Below, in pieces: positions 15,701 to 24,352 of a DNA stretch of 64,000 bases. The notes under the pieces were generated by a model. The model saw nothing but the letters and a program-made list of their open reading frames with translations. It did not search any database and was not told the DNA's origin. The number at the start of each line of letters is the position of its first letter. Position 1 is the stretch's first letter. Location of the stretch: positions 451,001 to 515,000 of the forward strand of contig JADJQW010000003.1 of the NCBI GenBank assembly GCA_016712535.1. Reading direction: 5' to 3'. Position numbers and translations under genes: made by a program. Source of the stretch: Flavobacteriales bacterium (GTDB lineage Bacteria; Bacteroidota; Bacteroidia; Flavobacteriales_F; PHOS-HE28).

Positions 15701-18285
15701 CCACAACGAGCAGCTACACCGCCACCACCGCTGGCAGCTACACCGTTGTGGTCACGAGCGGCGGCTGCAGCACCACGAGCGCAGCCACATCGGTCACCGT
15801 GAATGCGGCGCCCACGGCCAGCGTTACGGCCAGCGGTGCAACAAGCTTCTGCACAGGGGGCAGCGTGTTGCTAACTGCTGCTGCCGGCACGGGCTATACC
15901 TACCAATGGCGGAACAACGGATCCAACATCAACGGCTCAACCTCCAATACGTATTCTGCTGCTGCATCGGGCAGCTACACGGTGGTGGTGACGGGTAACG
16001 GCTGCAGCACAACCAGCGCAGCCACCACGGTGACCGTGAACGCCGCGCCTTCGGCGACGATCACCGCCGGTGGGGCAACCACGTTCTGCAATGGCGGCAG
16101 CGTGGTGCTGAACGCGAACACGGGATCGGGGCTCACCCATCAATGGCGGGTCAATGGCGCCAGCATCAGCGGGGCGACAGCCAGCAGCTACACCGCCACC
16201 ACGGCCGGTAGTTACACGGTGGTGGTCACGAATGGCGGATGCAGCACCACCAGTGCGGCTGCCACGGTCACGGTGAATGCATCGCCCACGGCCAGTATCA
16301 CGGCCAGCGGAGCCACGAGCTTCTGCACCGGCGGCAATGTGGTGCTCAGCACCCCCACCGGCACGGGCTACACCTATCAATGGCGGAACAACGGAACCAA
16401 TATCTCCGGTGCGACCGCTAGCAGCTACACCGCTGCCGCTACCGGCAGCTATACGGTGCGTGTGACCGGCGGTGGGTGCACAACCACGAGCGCAGCCGTC
16501 CAGGTGACCGCGAGCGCAGCGCCTTCGGCGACGATCACGGCTGGTGGCGCGACAACGTTCTGCAATGGCGGAAGCGTCGTGCTTAATGCGAGCACAGGCA
16601 CGGGTTACGCATACCAGTGGCGCAGGAACGGCATCAACATCAGCGGGGCTGCTTCGATCAGCTACACCGCTACGACCAATGGAAGCTACACGGTGGTGGT
16701 CACGAGCGGCGGTTGCAGCGCAACAAGCGCAGCCACCTCGGTCACGGTGAACGCTGCCCCCACGGCAAGCATCACGGCTGGCGGTGCCACGAGTTTCTGC
16801 ACCGGAGGCAATGTGGTGCTCAGCGCCACTGCCGGTACGGGCTACAGCTACCAATGGCGCCGGAATGGGACGAACCTCAGCGGGGCAACGGCGAGCAGCT
16901 ATACCGCTACGACGGCGGGCAGCTATACGGTGGTGGTGACCAGCGGCGGTTGCAGCATTACGAGTGCGGCCACGACCGTAACGGTCAGTGCTGCGCCAAC
17001 GGCCACCATCACGGCCGGTGGAACCACGAGCTTCTGCGCAGGCGGCAATGTGCTGCTCAACGCGAATACAGGAACGGGTCTCACCTACCAATGGCGGCGC
17101 GATGGGACAGCGATCAGCGGTGCCACGGCCAGCAACTACTCGGCCACGCTTTCCGGTGCCTACACCGTAGTGGTGTCGAACGGCGGTTGCAGTTCCACAT
17201 CGGCCGCCACCACGGTCACGGTGAAGGCCGCGCCGGTGGTGAGTTGCTCAGCGAATGCAGGAAACAGCACGGTGAGCGTGGCTGCGACTGGAGGCCAATC
17301 ACCTTACACCTACTCTTGGAACACCTCGCCTGTGCAGGCCTCCGCAACTGCAACGGTTGCTTCTTCAGGCACCTACACCGCCACGGTTACCGGTGCCAAT
17401 GGCTGCTCCGCCTCTTGCTCCTCAACGATCACTTTGGCTGGTGGCAGCTGCGTGGGGATCCGCACTGAGACACAGAATACATGGGGTTCGGTAAGCACCA
17501 GCTCTGCATCCGTGGCCTACATGCACGCCAACTTCGCCAGCGCCTTCCCGGCACCGAATTACCTCACCATCGGATGCGGTCAGCGGTTGGTTCGCTTCAC
17601 CAGTTCAACTGCGGTTGCCAATGCCTTGCCGCTCTATGGTGATTTCAACCTGCTGCCAACAGGAACCACGGTCAATCCAGGAGGCGCCGTCAACAACGCC
17701 TTCTTGGGCAACCTCACCGCACTGAAGCTCAACATCCGCTTCGATGAGGTCAATGCTTCCTTCAGTTCCTCTGCTGTGCTCCTCAAGAACATGGTGGTGG
17801 CCCAAGGCACGTTTGCGGGATGGACGGTACAACAGGTGGCGGACCTCGCGGACCAGACCCTCGGGGGCTGCGTGACGACGTACACGTTCAATACGGTGAA
17901 CACGATCGTGCGCAACATCAATTCCGGGTATCAGGGCGGCACCATGAACAGCGGCTTGCTCTCCTGCCCCGGCATGGCGGCCTTCGCACCCGAGGAAGGC
18001 CATGGCTCTGATGCGCTGGCCGATGGATTGCGCGCGACGGCATTCCCGAACCCGGCCTTGGGCGCCACCACCATCAATATCACTGGCTTGGATCCCGCTG
18101 CACCGCTCGAAGTACGCGTATTCGATCTGAGCGGAGCCCTGGTCCATGGCCTCTATCTCGGCGAGGCGCCGGAGAGTGGCATGCTTCAGCTGCCATGGGA
18201 CGCCAGCGGGCGCGCTGCTGGCATGTACTTCTACGAAGCGGTGAATGGTGATCGCGCTGCGCGCGGGAAAGTGATCCTCGAGTAG
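12757..18285 (+). CDS. Giant T9SS-secreted protein: beta-helix, eight Ig-like repeats, sorting domain
   Basis: The 1842-residue protein has a signal peptide (MRELLSLILVICGLGVNA). It is followed by a right-handed beta-helix domain starting TYYLSPTGNDSNNGTSQSTP (about 20-600) and a beta-sandwich, carbohydrate-binding-like domain (about 605-745). A short cysteine-rich segment (about 820-858) leads to eight tandem Ig-like repeats of exactly 79 residues each (861-1492). Then come an SprB-like module (1493-1560), an unassigned domain (about 1565-1745) and a T9SS type A sorting domain from FPNPALGATTINI (about 1763) to the C-terminus. Each repeat has a conserved SFC/TFC...GGC cysteine pair and a YQWR/HQWR core. 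A cell-surface adhesin or polysaccharide-binding role is likely. Whether the beta-helix is a lyase is not shown by any motif I can name. Confidence 0.9.
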   Translation: MRELLSLILVICGLGVNAATYYLSPTGNDSNNGTSQSTPWRTIDRANQLSSSFQPGDRILFQRGGVYRGKLSILNSGNATAYIEVGAYGTGAQPIISGSVAVTGWTLHSGNIWKAPLSQATKQVFVNGALQEIARFPNTGWLRVDQGTSTSLTDSELNQPSGYWTGATAVIRTTNWSYDTAYVSAFSNSTLTHTATGNALGTWQWGYFMRNKLALLDAPGEWFHDRAAGMLYLWCPSNANPNTVLVEAAVTDFGIYGGWQRHHIKVSEIHFRHHTTASLRLSGTTDLEAFNCTFTDTWQAIYSTGNNQHFHHLNVQRTYGSAVVLLDNNSVLEQCTLTDIAMVKGLGEQNMGYIAIRTNGTGMTVRDNHVENVGYCGIAVNNNAIVERNLVINSMAILNDGAGITFDQTDGAIIRDNVVRDLSGDVESSAIGWVHSVPICMGIYFGNVFNKNILVKGNTVMNCKGSGMYVDHTMLFTGNRIEDNVLFNNQIQLFISDYSNYNGPGATAPFHVPAYNTVYSNNVLYSLNKDQLLVQQYHVYSANFVDFGTWTGNRYFSPYNDRSIYLRNSVTGAHDYYTLERWQAVMNEDPTGTRSPLYLPSMEVQQVLATLAVPNGSFGSNVTGWTGWPSQGVITHNTTKLDVGCLKTSFTSNATYATHNLNHSATVGVQLDAWYRMKFSMVGDVMGELVVGFKANSQANDPFRIGERAFPFDANRRDVEHFFQSDRTDQGVCMFTSSYTAGIYYLDNVTLERVTAVPVDPLQRQMILVNEQATAQVFSIPAGCWKDTDGNVMGASITLQPYKSRVIYRYAIGTACGQQVDCAGVPGGAAVAGTACNDNNACTANDTWNASCQCVGTPSTPTASISAGGATSFCTGGNVLLSAATGTGYTYQWRNNGTNISGATSSSYTATASGSYTVVVTSGGCSSTSAATTVTVSAAPSATISAGGATTFCNGGSVALSANTGTGLTHQWRKNGINISGATTSSYTATTAGSYTVVVTSGGCSTTSAATSVTVNAAPTASVTASGATSFCTGGSVLLTAAAGTGYTYQWRNNGSNINGSTSNTYSAAASGSYTVVVTGNGCSTTSAATTVTVNAAPSATITAGGATTFCNGGSVVLNANTGSGLTHQWRVNGASISGATASSYTATTAGSYTVVVTNGGCSTTSAAATVTVNASPTASITASGATSFCTGGNVVLSTPTGTGYTYQWRNNGTNISGATASSYTAAATGSYTVRVTGGGCTTTSAAVQVTASAAPSATITAGGATTFCNGGSVVLNASTGTGYAYQWRRNGINISGAASISYTATTNGSYTVVVTSGGCSATSAATSVTVNAAPTASITAGGATSFCTGGNVVLSATAGTGYSYQWRRNGTNLSGATASSYTATTAGSYTVVVTSGGCSITSAATTVTVSAAPTATITAGGTTSFCAGGNVLLNANTGTGLTYQWRRDGTAISGATASNYSATLSGAYTVVVSNGGCSSTSAATTVTVKAAPVVSCSANAGNSTVSVAATGGQSPYTYSWNTSPVQASATATVASSGTYTATVTGANGCSASCSSTITLAGGSCVGIRTETQNTWGSVSTSSASVAYMHANFASAFPAPNYLTIGCGQRLVRFTSSTAVANALPLYGDFNLLPTGTTVNPGGAVNNAFLGNLTALKLNIRFDEVNASFSSSAVLLKNMVVAQGTFAGWTVQQVADLADQTLGGCVTTYTFNTVNTIVRNINSGYQGGTMNSGLLSCPGMAAFAPEEGHGSDALADGLRATAFPNPALGATTINITGLDPAAPLEVRVFDLSGALVHGLYLGEAPESGMLQLPWDASGRAAGMYFYEAVNGDRAARGKVILE
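15337..17232 (+). repeat. 8 x 237-bp in-frame tandem repeat (79 aa units, alternating A/B types)
   Basis: Eight units of exactly 237 bp encode Ig-like domains. Odd units begin PTAS...TSFCTGG and have a GY-type core; even units begin PSAT...TTFCNGG and mostly have GLTHQWR. Unit 8 mixes both types. There is no length variation between units. Confidence 0.95.
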
Positions 18286-18342
18286 AAGTCAGCGCTCGCA
18301 GCGGATCGCTCGGACGGGTTTGAAATGGTCCCGAACCGGTAT

Positions 18343-19098
18343 TCAGATGCGCTCGAGCGCCGTGCTGGGCACCCAGCCCGTTGCGCCATTCGGCAGGATC
18401 ACAGTGCACCAGCCTTCGGCATCGGGAGCAACGGACACCTTGGCTCCGCGGTGCAGCACGAAGAGCTGCTTCGCGCCGTTGCGTGGCTCCGATAGCGCCT
18501 CCACTTTGGCGACCATGATGATCGCCTCGCCCCTGGAGCGGACCTCCCGGTGGCTTGACCAAGCGATGGTCATGCACGCAACCATGGCCATGAACGCCAT
18601 CGCGCTCACCGCGAGGGCCACTTGCCGCTTCAGGCCTTGGGTGAGCCGTGCGCTGGCGAGCGCGGTGAAGAGCAGCAGGCACGCGAAGAGCGTATAGCGC
18701 GCCCAGGCATCGGGGTCGTTGCCGCGCAGCATGCTCCAGGTCTTTCCGAGCCCTGTGGTGCCGCTCGGCGCAATGCGATCGCGGATCTGCTCACTGGCCA
18801 GGTCGAGGTTCATCTGCAGGTCGCCGTCGTTGGGTGCGAGGCGCAACCCGCGCTCGTACCAGAGGATGGCGCGCGCCGCATCACCGAGTTTGTAGTGCGA
18901 GTTGCCCAATGCAAGGCAAAGGCCTGCGGACCGGAATGCGCTGGCGGTGCTGTCGAAGGCGGAGAGCGCCACCTCGTAGCGGCCTTCGGCGTAGGCGCGT
19001 TGCCCGAACGCCACGAGCGAATCCGCCTCACTCTTCGTGAGCGCGGAGGCCTGTGAAGCCATGGCACAGGCGCAGATGAGGAGCAGTGCACGGGTCAT
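18343..19098 (-). CDS. batE: BatE: TPR protein with C-terminal SH3-like domain
   Basis: The 251-residue protein starts MTRALLLICACAMASQASA, a signal peptide. TPR-like repeats follow (ALGNSHYKLGDAARAILWYERGLRLAP) over about residues 20-110. Two membrane segments lie near 140-185. The C-terminal bacterial SH3-like domain (about 190-248) contains LFVLHRGAKVSVAPDAEGW and GATGWVPSTALERI. This is the BatE layout at the end of Bacteroidota aerotolerance operons. Its ATG overlaps the batD stop codon as ATGA, which fixes the start. It is last in the operon; no clear terminator hairpin follows. Confidence 0.88.
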   Translation of the reverse strand: MTRALLLICACAMASQASALTKSEADSLVAFGQRAYAEGRYEVALSAFDSTASAFRSAGLCLALGNSHYKLGDAARAILWYERGLRLAPNDGDLQMNLDLASEQIRDRIAPSGTTGLGKTWSMLRGNDPDAWARYTLFACLLLFTALASARLTQGLKRQVALAVSAMAFMAMVACMTIAWSSHREVRSRGEAIIMVAKVEALSEPRNGAKQLFVLHRGAKVSVAPDAEGWCTVILPNGATGWVPSTALERI

Positions 19099-20846
19099 GC
19101 GTGAGCGGCGCGCTCGATGCGCTGGATGAGTTGGAGTGCGTCTTCGTACAATGCTTTCTGCGGTGTCGCGTCCACCGGCGCGAAGCGGGCCATGTCGCAC
19201 GCTGCGATGATGCGAACGGCGTCCGCTGCCATGGCGCGCGCATCGGCATGCGGATGCAGCCGTTCCGCGATCCGGTCGGCATTGATCTCGGCCAATCCCA
19301 GGCCCAGCTTGTCACCCAGATAGCCATGCAGCGCTCTTGAGAGCGCGCCATGGAAGGCCGCCCGGTCATTGCTCGTGATCGCGGCCTCGGCTTCGCGCAA
19401 GCGCTTCCGAGCGAGCTTGTCCGCCGTGCGCCGGCGCATGCCCGTGGCGTCCGCGCGTTGGCGTTGCCGCTTCCGGTGCCAGATCAGCAGCAGCGCATAA
19501 GCGAGCGGTGGAGCGCTCATGCCCGCAGCCCACGGCCAAGTGCCGAATAGGAAGCGGTCCTTCTCGCGCAGTTCAAGGTCGCCGGTTCGGATATAGCGGA
19601 TGTCGCTGTCGAGCGTGGCCACCTCAGAGCGCTGCACGCGATTGGCCATGGGGCTCCCGGCCTGCCCATCGCCCGGGGAGACCACGATGCTGAGCGGCGC
19701 GCTGTTGAGGGTCTTGTACGCGCCGGCTTTCGGGTCGAAGTAGCTCATCGTGACGGAGCCGAGATCGAAGGACCCATCGTGGCGCGGGATCACGGTGTAC
19801 TGGAACCCGCGTGAGCCGTTCATGCCGCCTGTGCCCAATGATATGCGGTCCGTGACGCGCGGCTCGTACACTTCGAAGTCGGACGGGAACTGGAGCTTCG
19901 GCGCCTCGATCAGCTTGAGGTTGGCGCGGCCGCTGAGGCGCACCTCCACCTCGATCGCATCGTCCACGCTCACTTCAGTACGGTCGGCCTTCACCTCAAG
20001 TTCCAGCTCGCCCACTGCACCGTTGAATGCGTCCGGTGCGTTGGCCGGCAGGGGAAGGGCGTTCAGTTCCACGGCGTTGCTCTTCACATCGATGGTGCGG
20101 CCAGGGTTGAAGAAGCTGCGGCCCACGATGCAAGTGAGGCCCATGGGGTCGATGCGAAGGGTGCCGGCGCGTTGCGGGATCAGCAGCTGCTGCTTGATGG
20201 TGATCACGCGGTAGCCGAGCCCGTTCACCACGCGCTCCTCCCAGCGCGCACCTTGGGTATCGAGCTCCTCGCTCCAGAAGCCGTTGAGCTTCGGCGGGTC
20301 CATCTGCGGCGCTTCGAGCCCGGAGTAGCGGTTGTAGAGCTGATAGGTGGCCACCACTTGCTCACCGACATATGCCTTGCTCTTGCTCAGGCTCAGCGCG
20401 ATGAAGAGGTTCGGGTCGCGGTGCTGGCCCTGAGCCACGGCAGGCTCCTGCGGCGGCGCGCTTCCCTTGGTCACTTCAACGGTGATCGGATCGGTCTGCA
20501 CCAAGCCCTTGCCCACGCGCGATTTCGCAGGGCCGATCACGTAGCGGCCCGGGCGCGTGGCCGTGAGCACCCACGTGCGGCTCACGGTGCTGCTGGAGCG
20601 GCCATTGATGAAGTTGTAGCTGCTGCTCTCGAAAGGCCCTTGCACGATCACCAAGCCGCCGAGGTCAGGTGCCTCGAACCGTTCCTGGGCGTTGGTGAGC
20701 GTGATCGTGAGCTTCACGTGCTCACCGGCCGCGACCTGGTTGCGGTCCACCTGTGCCGTGAAGGTGATCTCCTGCGCCAGCGCGAGCGGCGCCGCGACGA
20801 GAGCGATCAACGCTGTCAGGAGGTTGCGCAGCGGGTTCATCATCAC
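19095..20846 (-). CDS. batD: BatD: oxygen-tolerance protein with multiple beta-sandwich domains
   Basis: The 583-residue protein has a signal peptide (LLTALIALVAAPLALA) and successive beta-sandwich segments typical of BatD: EITFTAQVDRNQVAAGEHVKL, then TVSRTWVLTATRPGRYVIGP, then GELELEVKADRTEVSVDDAIEVEVRL. A membrane helix (about 455-475) and a cytoplasmic basic tail follow. BatD works with the VWA proteins BatA/BatB in a membrane complex of unproven biochemical function, linked to stress and oxygen tolerance. Its start overlaps the preceding gene by ATGA. Confidence 0.92.
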   Translation of the reverse strand: MMMNPLRNLLTALIALVAAPLALAQEITFTAQVDRNQVAAGEHVKLTITLTNAQERFEAPDLGGLVIVQGPFESSSYNFINGRSSSTVSRTWVLTATRPGRYVIGPAKSRVGKGLVQTDPITVEVTKGSAPPQEPAVAQGQHRDPNLFIALSLSKSKAYVGEQVVATYQLYNRYSGLEAPQMDPPKLNGFWSEELDTQGARWEERVVNGLGYRVITIKQQLLIPQRAGTLRIDPMGLTCIVGRSFFNPGRTIDVKSNAVELNALPLPANAPDAFNGAVGELELEVKADRTEVSVDDAIEVEVRLSGRANLKLIEAPKLQFPSDFEVYEPRVTDRISLGTGGMNGSRGFQYTVIPRHDGSFDLGSVTMSYFDPKAGAYKTLNSAPLSIVVSPGDGQAGSPMANRVQRSEVATLDSDIRYIRTGDLELREKDRFLFGTWPWAAGMSAPPLAYALLLIWHRKRQRQRADATGMRRRTADKLARKRLREAEAAITSNDRAAFHGALSRALHGYLGDKLGLGLAEINADRIAERLHPHADARAMAADAVRIIAACDMARFAPVDATPQKALYEDALQLIQRIERAAHA

Positions 20847-21331
20847 CAGTCCTTTTCGATTCGCGCCTTGCGGCCCGGCATGCTTCGCGCCCGAACGCGC
20901 TCCTGCACATCCTGCTCTTTCCTGTTCAGTTCGTCGAGCATGCGTTCCGCATCGCGCTTCTCCATGCCACCGCTGTTCCGCTCCTGTTCTTTGTCTTGTT
21001 GCTGCACTTGCTCCTTTTCCTGCTGTTGCTCCTGCCCCTGTTCTTGCTGCTGTTCCTGCTCCTGTTGCTGCGGCTGCTGGGCTTTATTCTGTTGCTGCTC
21101 TTCTTTCAGGAGCTGCTCGGCGAGCTTAAGCAGTTTCGCATCGCCGGGGTGCGCCCGCAAGCCTTCATCGAGCACGCGCATGGCGCTGCTCTTGTCTTCT
21201 TTCACGTATTGGCGCGATGCGCGGTTGAAGTAGGCATCGGCGGATCGCGCACCCGTGGTATCGGACTGTGCGTTGGAGCCAACTGCGCACAGCACGAGCG
21301 CAGCGAAGGCGATGTTGTTCCTGATGCTCAT
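20843..21331 (-). CDS. Small TPR protein with Gln/Glu-rich tail (BatC-like)
   Basis: The 162-residue protein has a signal peptide (NNIAFAALVLCAVGSNAQ) and a short TPR-like helical pair (ADAYFNRASRQYVKEDKSSAMRVLDEGLRAHPGDAKLL) up to about residue 72. A low-complexity stretch made almost only of Q, E and K follows (about 75-118), and then a charged helix. The tail is probably an extended or coiled-coil periplasmic linker. Genes with TPRs and Q/E-rich tails occupy the batC position in many Bacteroidota. It overlaps both neighbours by ATGA, so translation is coupled. Confidence 0.75.
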   Translation of the reverse strand: MSIRNNIAFAALVLCAVGSNAQSDTTGARSADAYFNRASRQYVKEDKSSAMRVLDEGLRAHPGDAKLLKLAEQLLKEEQQQNKAQQPQQQEQEQQQEQGQEQQQEKEQVQQQDKEQERNSGGMEKRDAERMLDELNRKEQDVQERVRARSMPGRKARIEKDW

Positions 21332-22131
21332 GAGGCTTTCGCTGCGTTGGTCACGGTCTCCAGCTTCTTCATGTATTCTTCCTTCTGCTTCAGGCTGGGA
21401 TCCTCGCGGAGGCCCTGCTGCATGAGCTCCAAGGCCTGGTTGAAGCGGTATTGCTCAACGAGCGAGTCGGCCTGCTGTATGATCGCCAGCGCGCGCAGCC
21501 CCAGTTCCTTGTTCGCATCCTTGTCCTTGTTGCGCTGGTCCTGCGCATCGCGGGCGCGCTTGCGGGCATCGAATGCGCGTTGCGCAAGCACCAGGTTCAG
21601 GCGGGCATCGTCGTCCGCAGGGGAGAGGCGCAGCGCCGCCTTGTTCCAGCTTATGGCGGCTGCGTAGGAAGAGTCGATGGAGCGCTCGAGCTTCATGAGG
21701 TCGCGGCGAAGGCTGTCGCGGAGCACGAAGGTGCTCACATCCTGCGCGATGTCGCTGCCCTCGATCCGCAATGCGCCCAGGTCCCGGTTCAGGCGCACAA
21801 TGGTGGAGTCGGCATCGCGCGCATCGGCCAGGTGCGCGGCGCCGAGGTTGAAGAGGACGCTGGCGTGGTGCTCTGCGGCGCTATCAAGGTGCTGCGCAGC
21901 GCGGTAGCGCTCAATGGCATCGCCCCACCGGGCCAGGCGGAAGGCGCTGTTGCCACCATTGAAGAGCGCGCGTGCATCGAAGGGCGCACTGGCGAAGAGG
22001 CTGTCAGCCAGCATGAACTCCCCGGCGTCGTAGGCAGAGGCGCCGAGCCGGAGCGCGCGCTCGGCCATGCGCTCTTGCGGCGTGGCGCAGGCGGCGAACA
22101 GGAGCAGGGCGGGCGGGAGGATGCGTTTCAT
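21328..22131 (-). CDS. batC: BatC: TPR lipoprotein
   Basis: The 267-residue product starts MKRILPPALLLFAACATPQ, a lipoprotein signal with the cysteine at residue 15. TPR motifs include ARALFNGGNSAFRLARWGDAIERYRAAQHLD, the following SVLFNLGAAHLADARD unit, and a C-terminal pair ALAIIQQADSLVEQYRFNQALELMQQGL. The start at 22131 is chosen over an in-frame upstream codon (22224) because of the lipobox and because its ATG overlaps the batB stop as ATGA. It probably scaffolds the Bat complex on the periplasmic side. Confidence 0.85.
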   Translation of the reverse strand: MKRILPPALLLFAACATPQERMAERALRLGASAYDAGEFMLADSLFASAPFDARALFNGGNSAFRLARWGDAIERYRAAQHLDSAAEHHASVLFNLGAAHLADARDADSTIVRLNRDLGALRIEGSDIAQDVSTFVLRDSLRRDLMKLERSIDSSYAAAISWNKAALRLSPADDDARLNLVLAQRAFDARKRARDAQDQRNKDKDANKELGLRALAIIQQADSLVEQYRFNQALELMQQGLREDPSLKQKEEYMKKLETVTNAAKAS

Positions 22132-23273
22132 GGCACGGATGCGCGCCACACCGCGCGCGGGTTTCTCCGTTCTCCAACGAGCAGGTACAAGGCGAAGCAG
22201 GCCAGCGCCGCACCCAAGGGCCATTGGTACTGATCGTCATAGGCGGTGTAGCGCATGCTCCCTACATCGGCCTGTTCCATTCGCTTGAGCTGCTCCACGA
22301 GTTCCACGATCCCCATGTTGCTGCTGGAGGCGCGCACATAGGATCCGTTGCCCGAGGACGCGATGCGCCGGAGCATCGGCTCGTTCAGCCGCGTCACCAC
22401 GGTGCTGCCGTTGCGGTCCTTGCGGAAGCCGAGGTTCTGGCCGCCTTTCTTCACGGGTATGGGCGCCCCTTGCGGTGTGCCGATGCCGATGGCATGCACG
22501 ACGATGCCGGCCGCTGCTGCCTGCTCAGCGGCCAGCGGCGCATCGTCCTCGTGGTTCTCGCCATCGCTGATCACGATGATGGCCTTGCCGGCCGGACTCT
22601 CTTCCTTGAAGGCCTGCCTCGCCAGGTCGATGGCGGCGCCGATGGCCGTGCCCTGGTTGGCAACGGAATGCGTGCCGATGGTGCGGATGAAGAGCTTGGC
22701 TGCGCTGCGGTCGGTGGTGAGCGGAAGCTGCACGTAAGCATCGCCAGCGAAGACCACGATGCCGAGGCGGTCGCCCTTCAACCGGTCGATGAGCTGGAGC
22801 ATGGCGCGGCGCGTGGCCATCATGCGGCTGGGACGGAGGTCTTCGCATTCCATGCTGTTGCTCACGTCAACGCAGAGCATGAGGTCGATGCCCTTGCCCT
22901 TCACGGTCTCCGGGCGGGAGCCGAGCTGCGGGGCGAGCAGCGCGATGCCGGCCAGGCCGATGCCCGTGCGCAGCAGCAGGTAGCGCCCAAGGTTGCGCGC
23001 TGCGCTCACGCCGGGCATCATGCGGGCAAGGGTGCCGCTCTGGGCGAAGCGGCGCAGCGCGCGATCGCGCCAGGCGGTGTTGGCGATGAAGGTGAGCAGC
23101 GCGACCGGTCCGGCCAGCAGCGCGGGCAGCATGTCCGGACGAGCCATGTGGAAGGAAGGCACCCACTGGGCGATGAACCACCACGCACCGGCAGCGGCCA
23201 GGGTGAGCAGCAGCTCGAAGCCGATGGCGGCCCAGGCCATGATTCCCCAGTGGTATGCGGTACGTGCGCTCAT
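22128..23273 (-). CDS. batB: BatB: VWA-domain membrane protein
   Basis: The 381-residue protein has two N-terminal hydrophobic segments (about 10-35 and 45-65) and another before the VWA domain (about 95-115). The VWA domain begins GKGIDLMLCVDVSNSMECED; DVSNS is the MIDAS motif for a divalent metal. Further MIDAS residues lie in TTDRSAAKLF and VISDGENHEDD. A C-terminal helix (PLGAALACFALYLLVG) returns to the membrane. BatB pairs with BatA, encoded directly upstream, to form the core of the aerotolerance complex. Start and stop are ATGA overlaps. Confidence 0.93.
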   Translation of the reverse strand: MSARTAYHWGIMAWAAIGFELLLTLAAAGAWWFIAQWVPSFHMARPDMLPALLAGPVALLTFIANTAWRDRALRRFAQSGTLARMMPGVSAARNLGRYLLLRTGIGLAGIALLAPQLGSRPETVKGKGIDLMLCVDVSNSMECEDLRPSRMMATRRAMLQLIDRLKGDRLGIVVFAGDAYVQLPLTTDRSAAKLFIRTIGTHSVANQGTAIGAAIDLARQAFKEESPAGKAIIVISDGENHEDDAPLAAEQAAAAGIVVHAIGIGTPQGAPIPVKKGGQNLGFRKDRNGSTVVTRLNEPMLRRIASSGNGSYVRASSSNMGIVELVEQLKRMEQADVGSMRYTAYDDQYQWPLGAALACFALYLLVGERRNPRAVWRASVP

Positions 23274-24352
23274 GCGATGCCGCGCAGCAAGCTGCGGTCA
23301 ATCAGGAATCCGGCGAGGAGCAGGCTCGCCCCGAGCAGCGCGAACGGGTGGAACTCCTCTTTCCGGCTGGTGAACTGCTCCACCTCGATGCGGGTGCGCT
23401 CGAGCTGATCGATCTCCTCGTAGATCTCGCGCAGCCGCTTCTCATCCGTGGCCCGGAAGTACTTGCCCCCGGTGAGCGCGGCGATCTCCTTCATCGTGGG
23501 CTCATCGAGGTCAACATCGATGTACTCGAATTTGTATTGGCCATTGGGATAGCGCGCCACGGGAGAGAGGGCTTTGCCGCGCGTGCCCACGCCGATGGTG
23601 TAAACGCGCACGCCCAGCGCCTCGGCGATGTGCGCTGCATCGATCGGCTGCACCGACCCGGTGTTGTTCACGCCATCGGTGAGCAGCACCACCACCTTGC
23701 TCTTGGCCTCACTCTCGCGCATGCGGTTCACGGCGGTGGCCAGGCCCATTCCCACCGCGGTGCCACCTTCGATCAGGCCAGAGCGTGCATCGGCCATGAG
23801 TTGCTTCAGCGTGGCGTGGTCGGTGGTGAGGGGGCATTGGGTAAAGGCCTCGCCTTCGTACACCACCAAGCCGATCCGGTCGTTGGGCCGCGCATCGATG
23901 AAGCGGATGCCCGTGCGCTTGGCTGCCTCGAGGCGATCGGGTTTCAGGTCCTTGGCGAGCATGCTGCCGGAGATGTCCATCGCGATCACGATGTCGATGC
24001 CTTCCTGGTGCACGTCTTCCCGGGTGTCGTGGCTCTGAGGACGGGCCAGGGCGATGATGAGCATGGCCATTCCGGCTATGCCCAGGGCCAGCGGCATGGC
24101 TTTCACCAAGGCCTTCCAGCTGCCGCGCCTTCCCAGATGCGCGCTCAGTGTGCTCAGCCGGGTGAGTCCCGCGCTTCTGCGATCGCGCAAGGCTTGCAGC
24201 GCGGCGGCCAGCGGGAGCACGGCTCCGAGCCAAAGCAATTCCGGATGCGCCAGGGTGAAGCGGCTGACGGCGATCCAGGCGCTTGCGGCCACAGCGATTG
24301 CGCCTGCCGCGCACCAGACCCAATAGGCGATATCGGGTTCAGGCCTTCGCAT
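23270..24352 (-). CDS. batA: BatA: VWA-domain membrane protein
   Basis: The 360-residue protein has an N-terminal hydrophobic pair (about 10-60) and a helix at about 90-110. Its VWA domain starts GIDIVIAMDISGSMLAKDLK, with MIDAS DISGS, then TTDHATLKQL and LLTDGVNNTG. A final helix (FALLGASLLLAGFLI) anchors the C-terminus. The linker KYFRATDEKRLREIYEEIDQLE before it is typical of BatA. Its start overlaps the upstream gene by 14 bp. Confidence 0.93.
   Translation of the reverse strand: MRRPEPDIAYWVWCAAGAIAVAASAWIAVSRFTLAHPELLWLGAVLPLAAALQALRDRRSAGLTRLSTLSAHLGRRGSWKALVKAMPLALGIAGMAMLIIALARPQSHDTREDVHQEGIDIVIAMDISGSMLAKDLKPDRLEAAKRTGIRFIDARPNDRIGLVVYEGEAFTQCPLTTDHATLKQLMADARSGLIEGGTAVGMGLATAVNRMRESEAKSKVVVLLTDGVNNTGSVQPIDAAHIAEALGVRVYTIGVGTRGKALSPVARYPNGQYKFEYIDVDLDEPTMKEIAALTGGKYFRATDEKRLREIYEEIDQLERTRIEVEQFTSRKEEFHPFALLGASLLLAGFLIDRSLLRGIA

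Noticed and set aside
15337..17232. 237-bp tandem repeats as a CRISPR or satellite array.
   Set aside because: Units are in frame, without spacers, and encode Ig-like domains inside a secreted protein.
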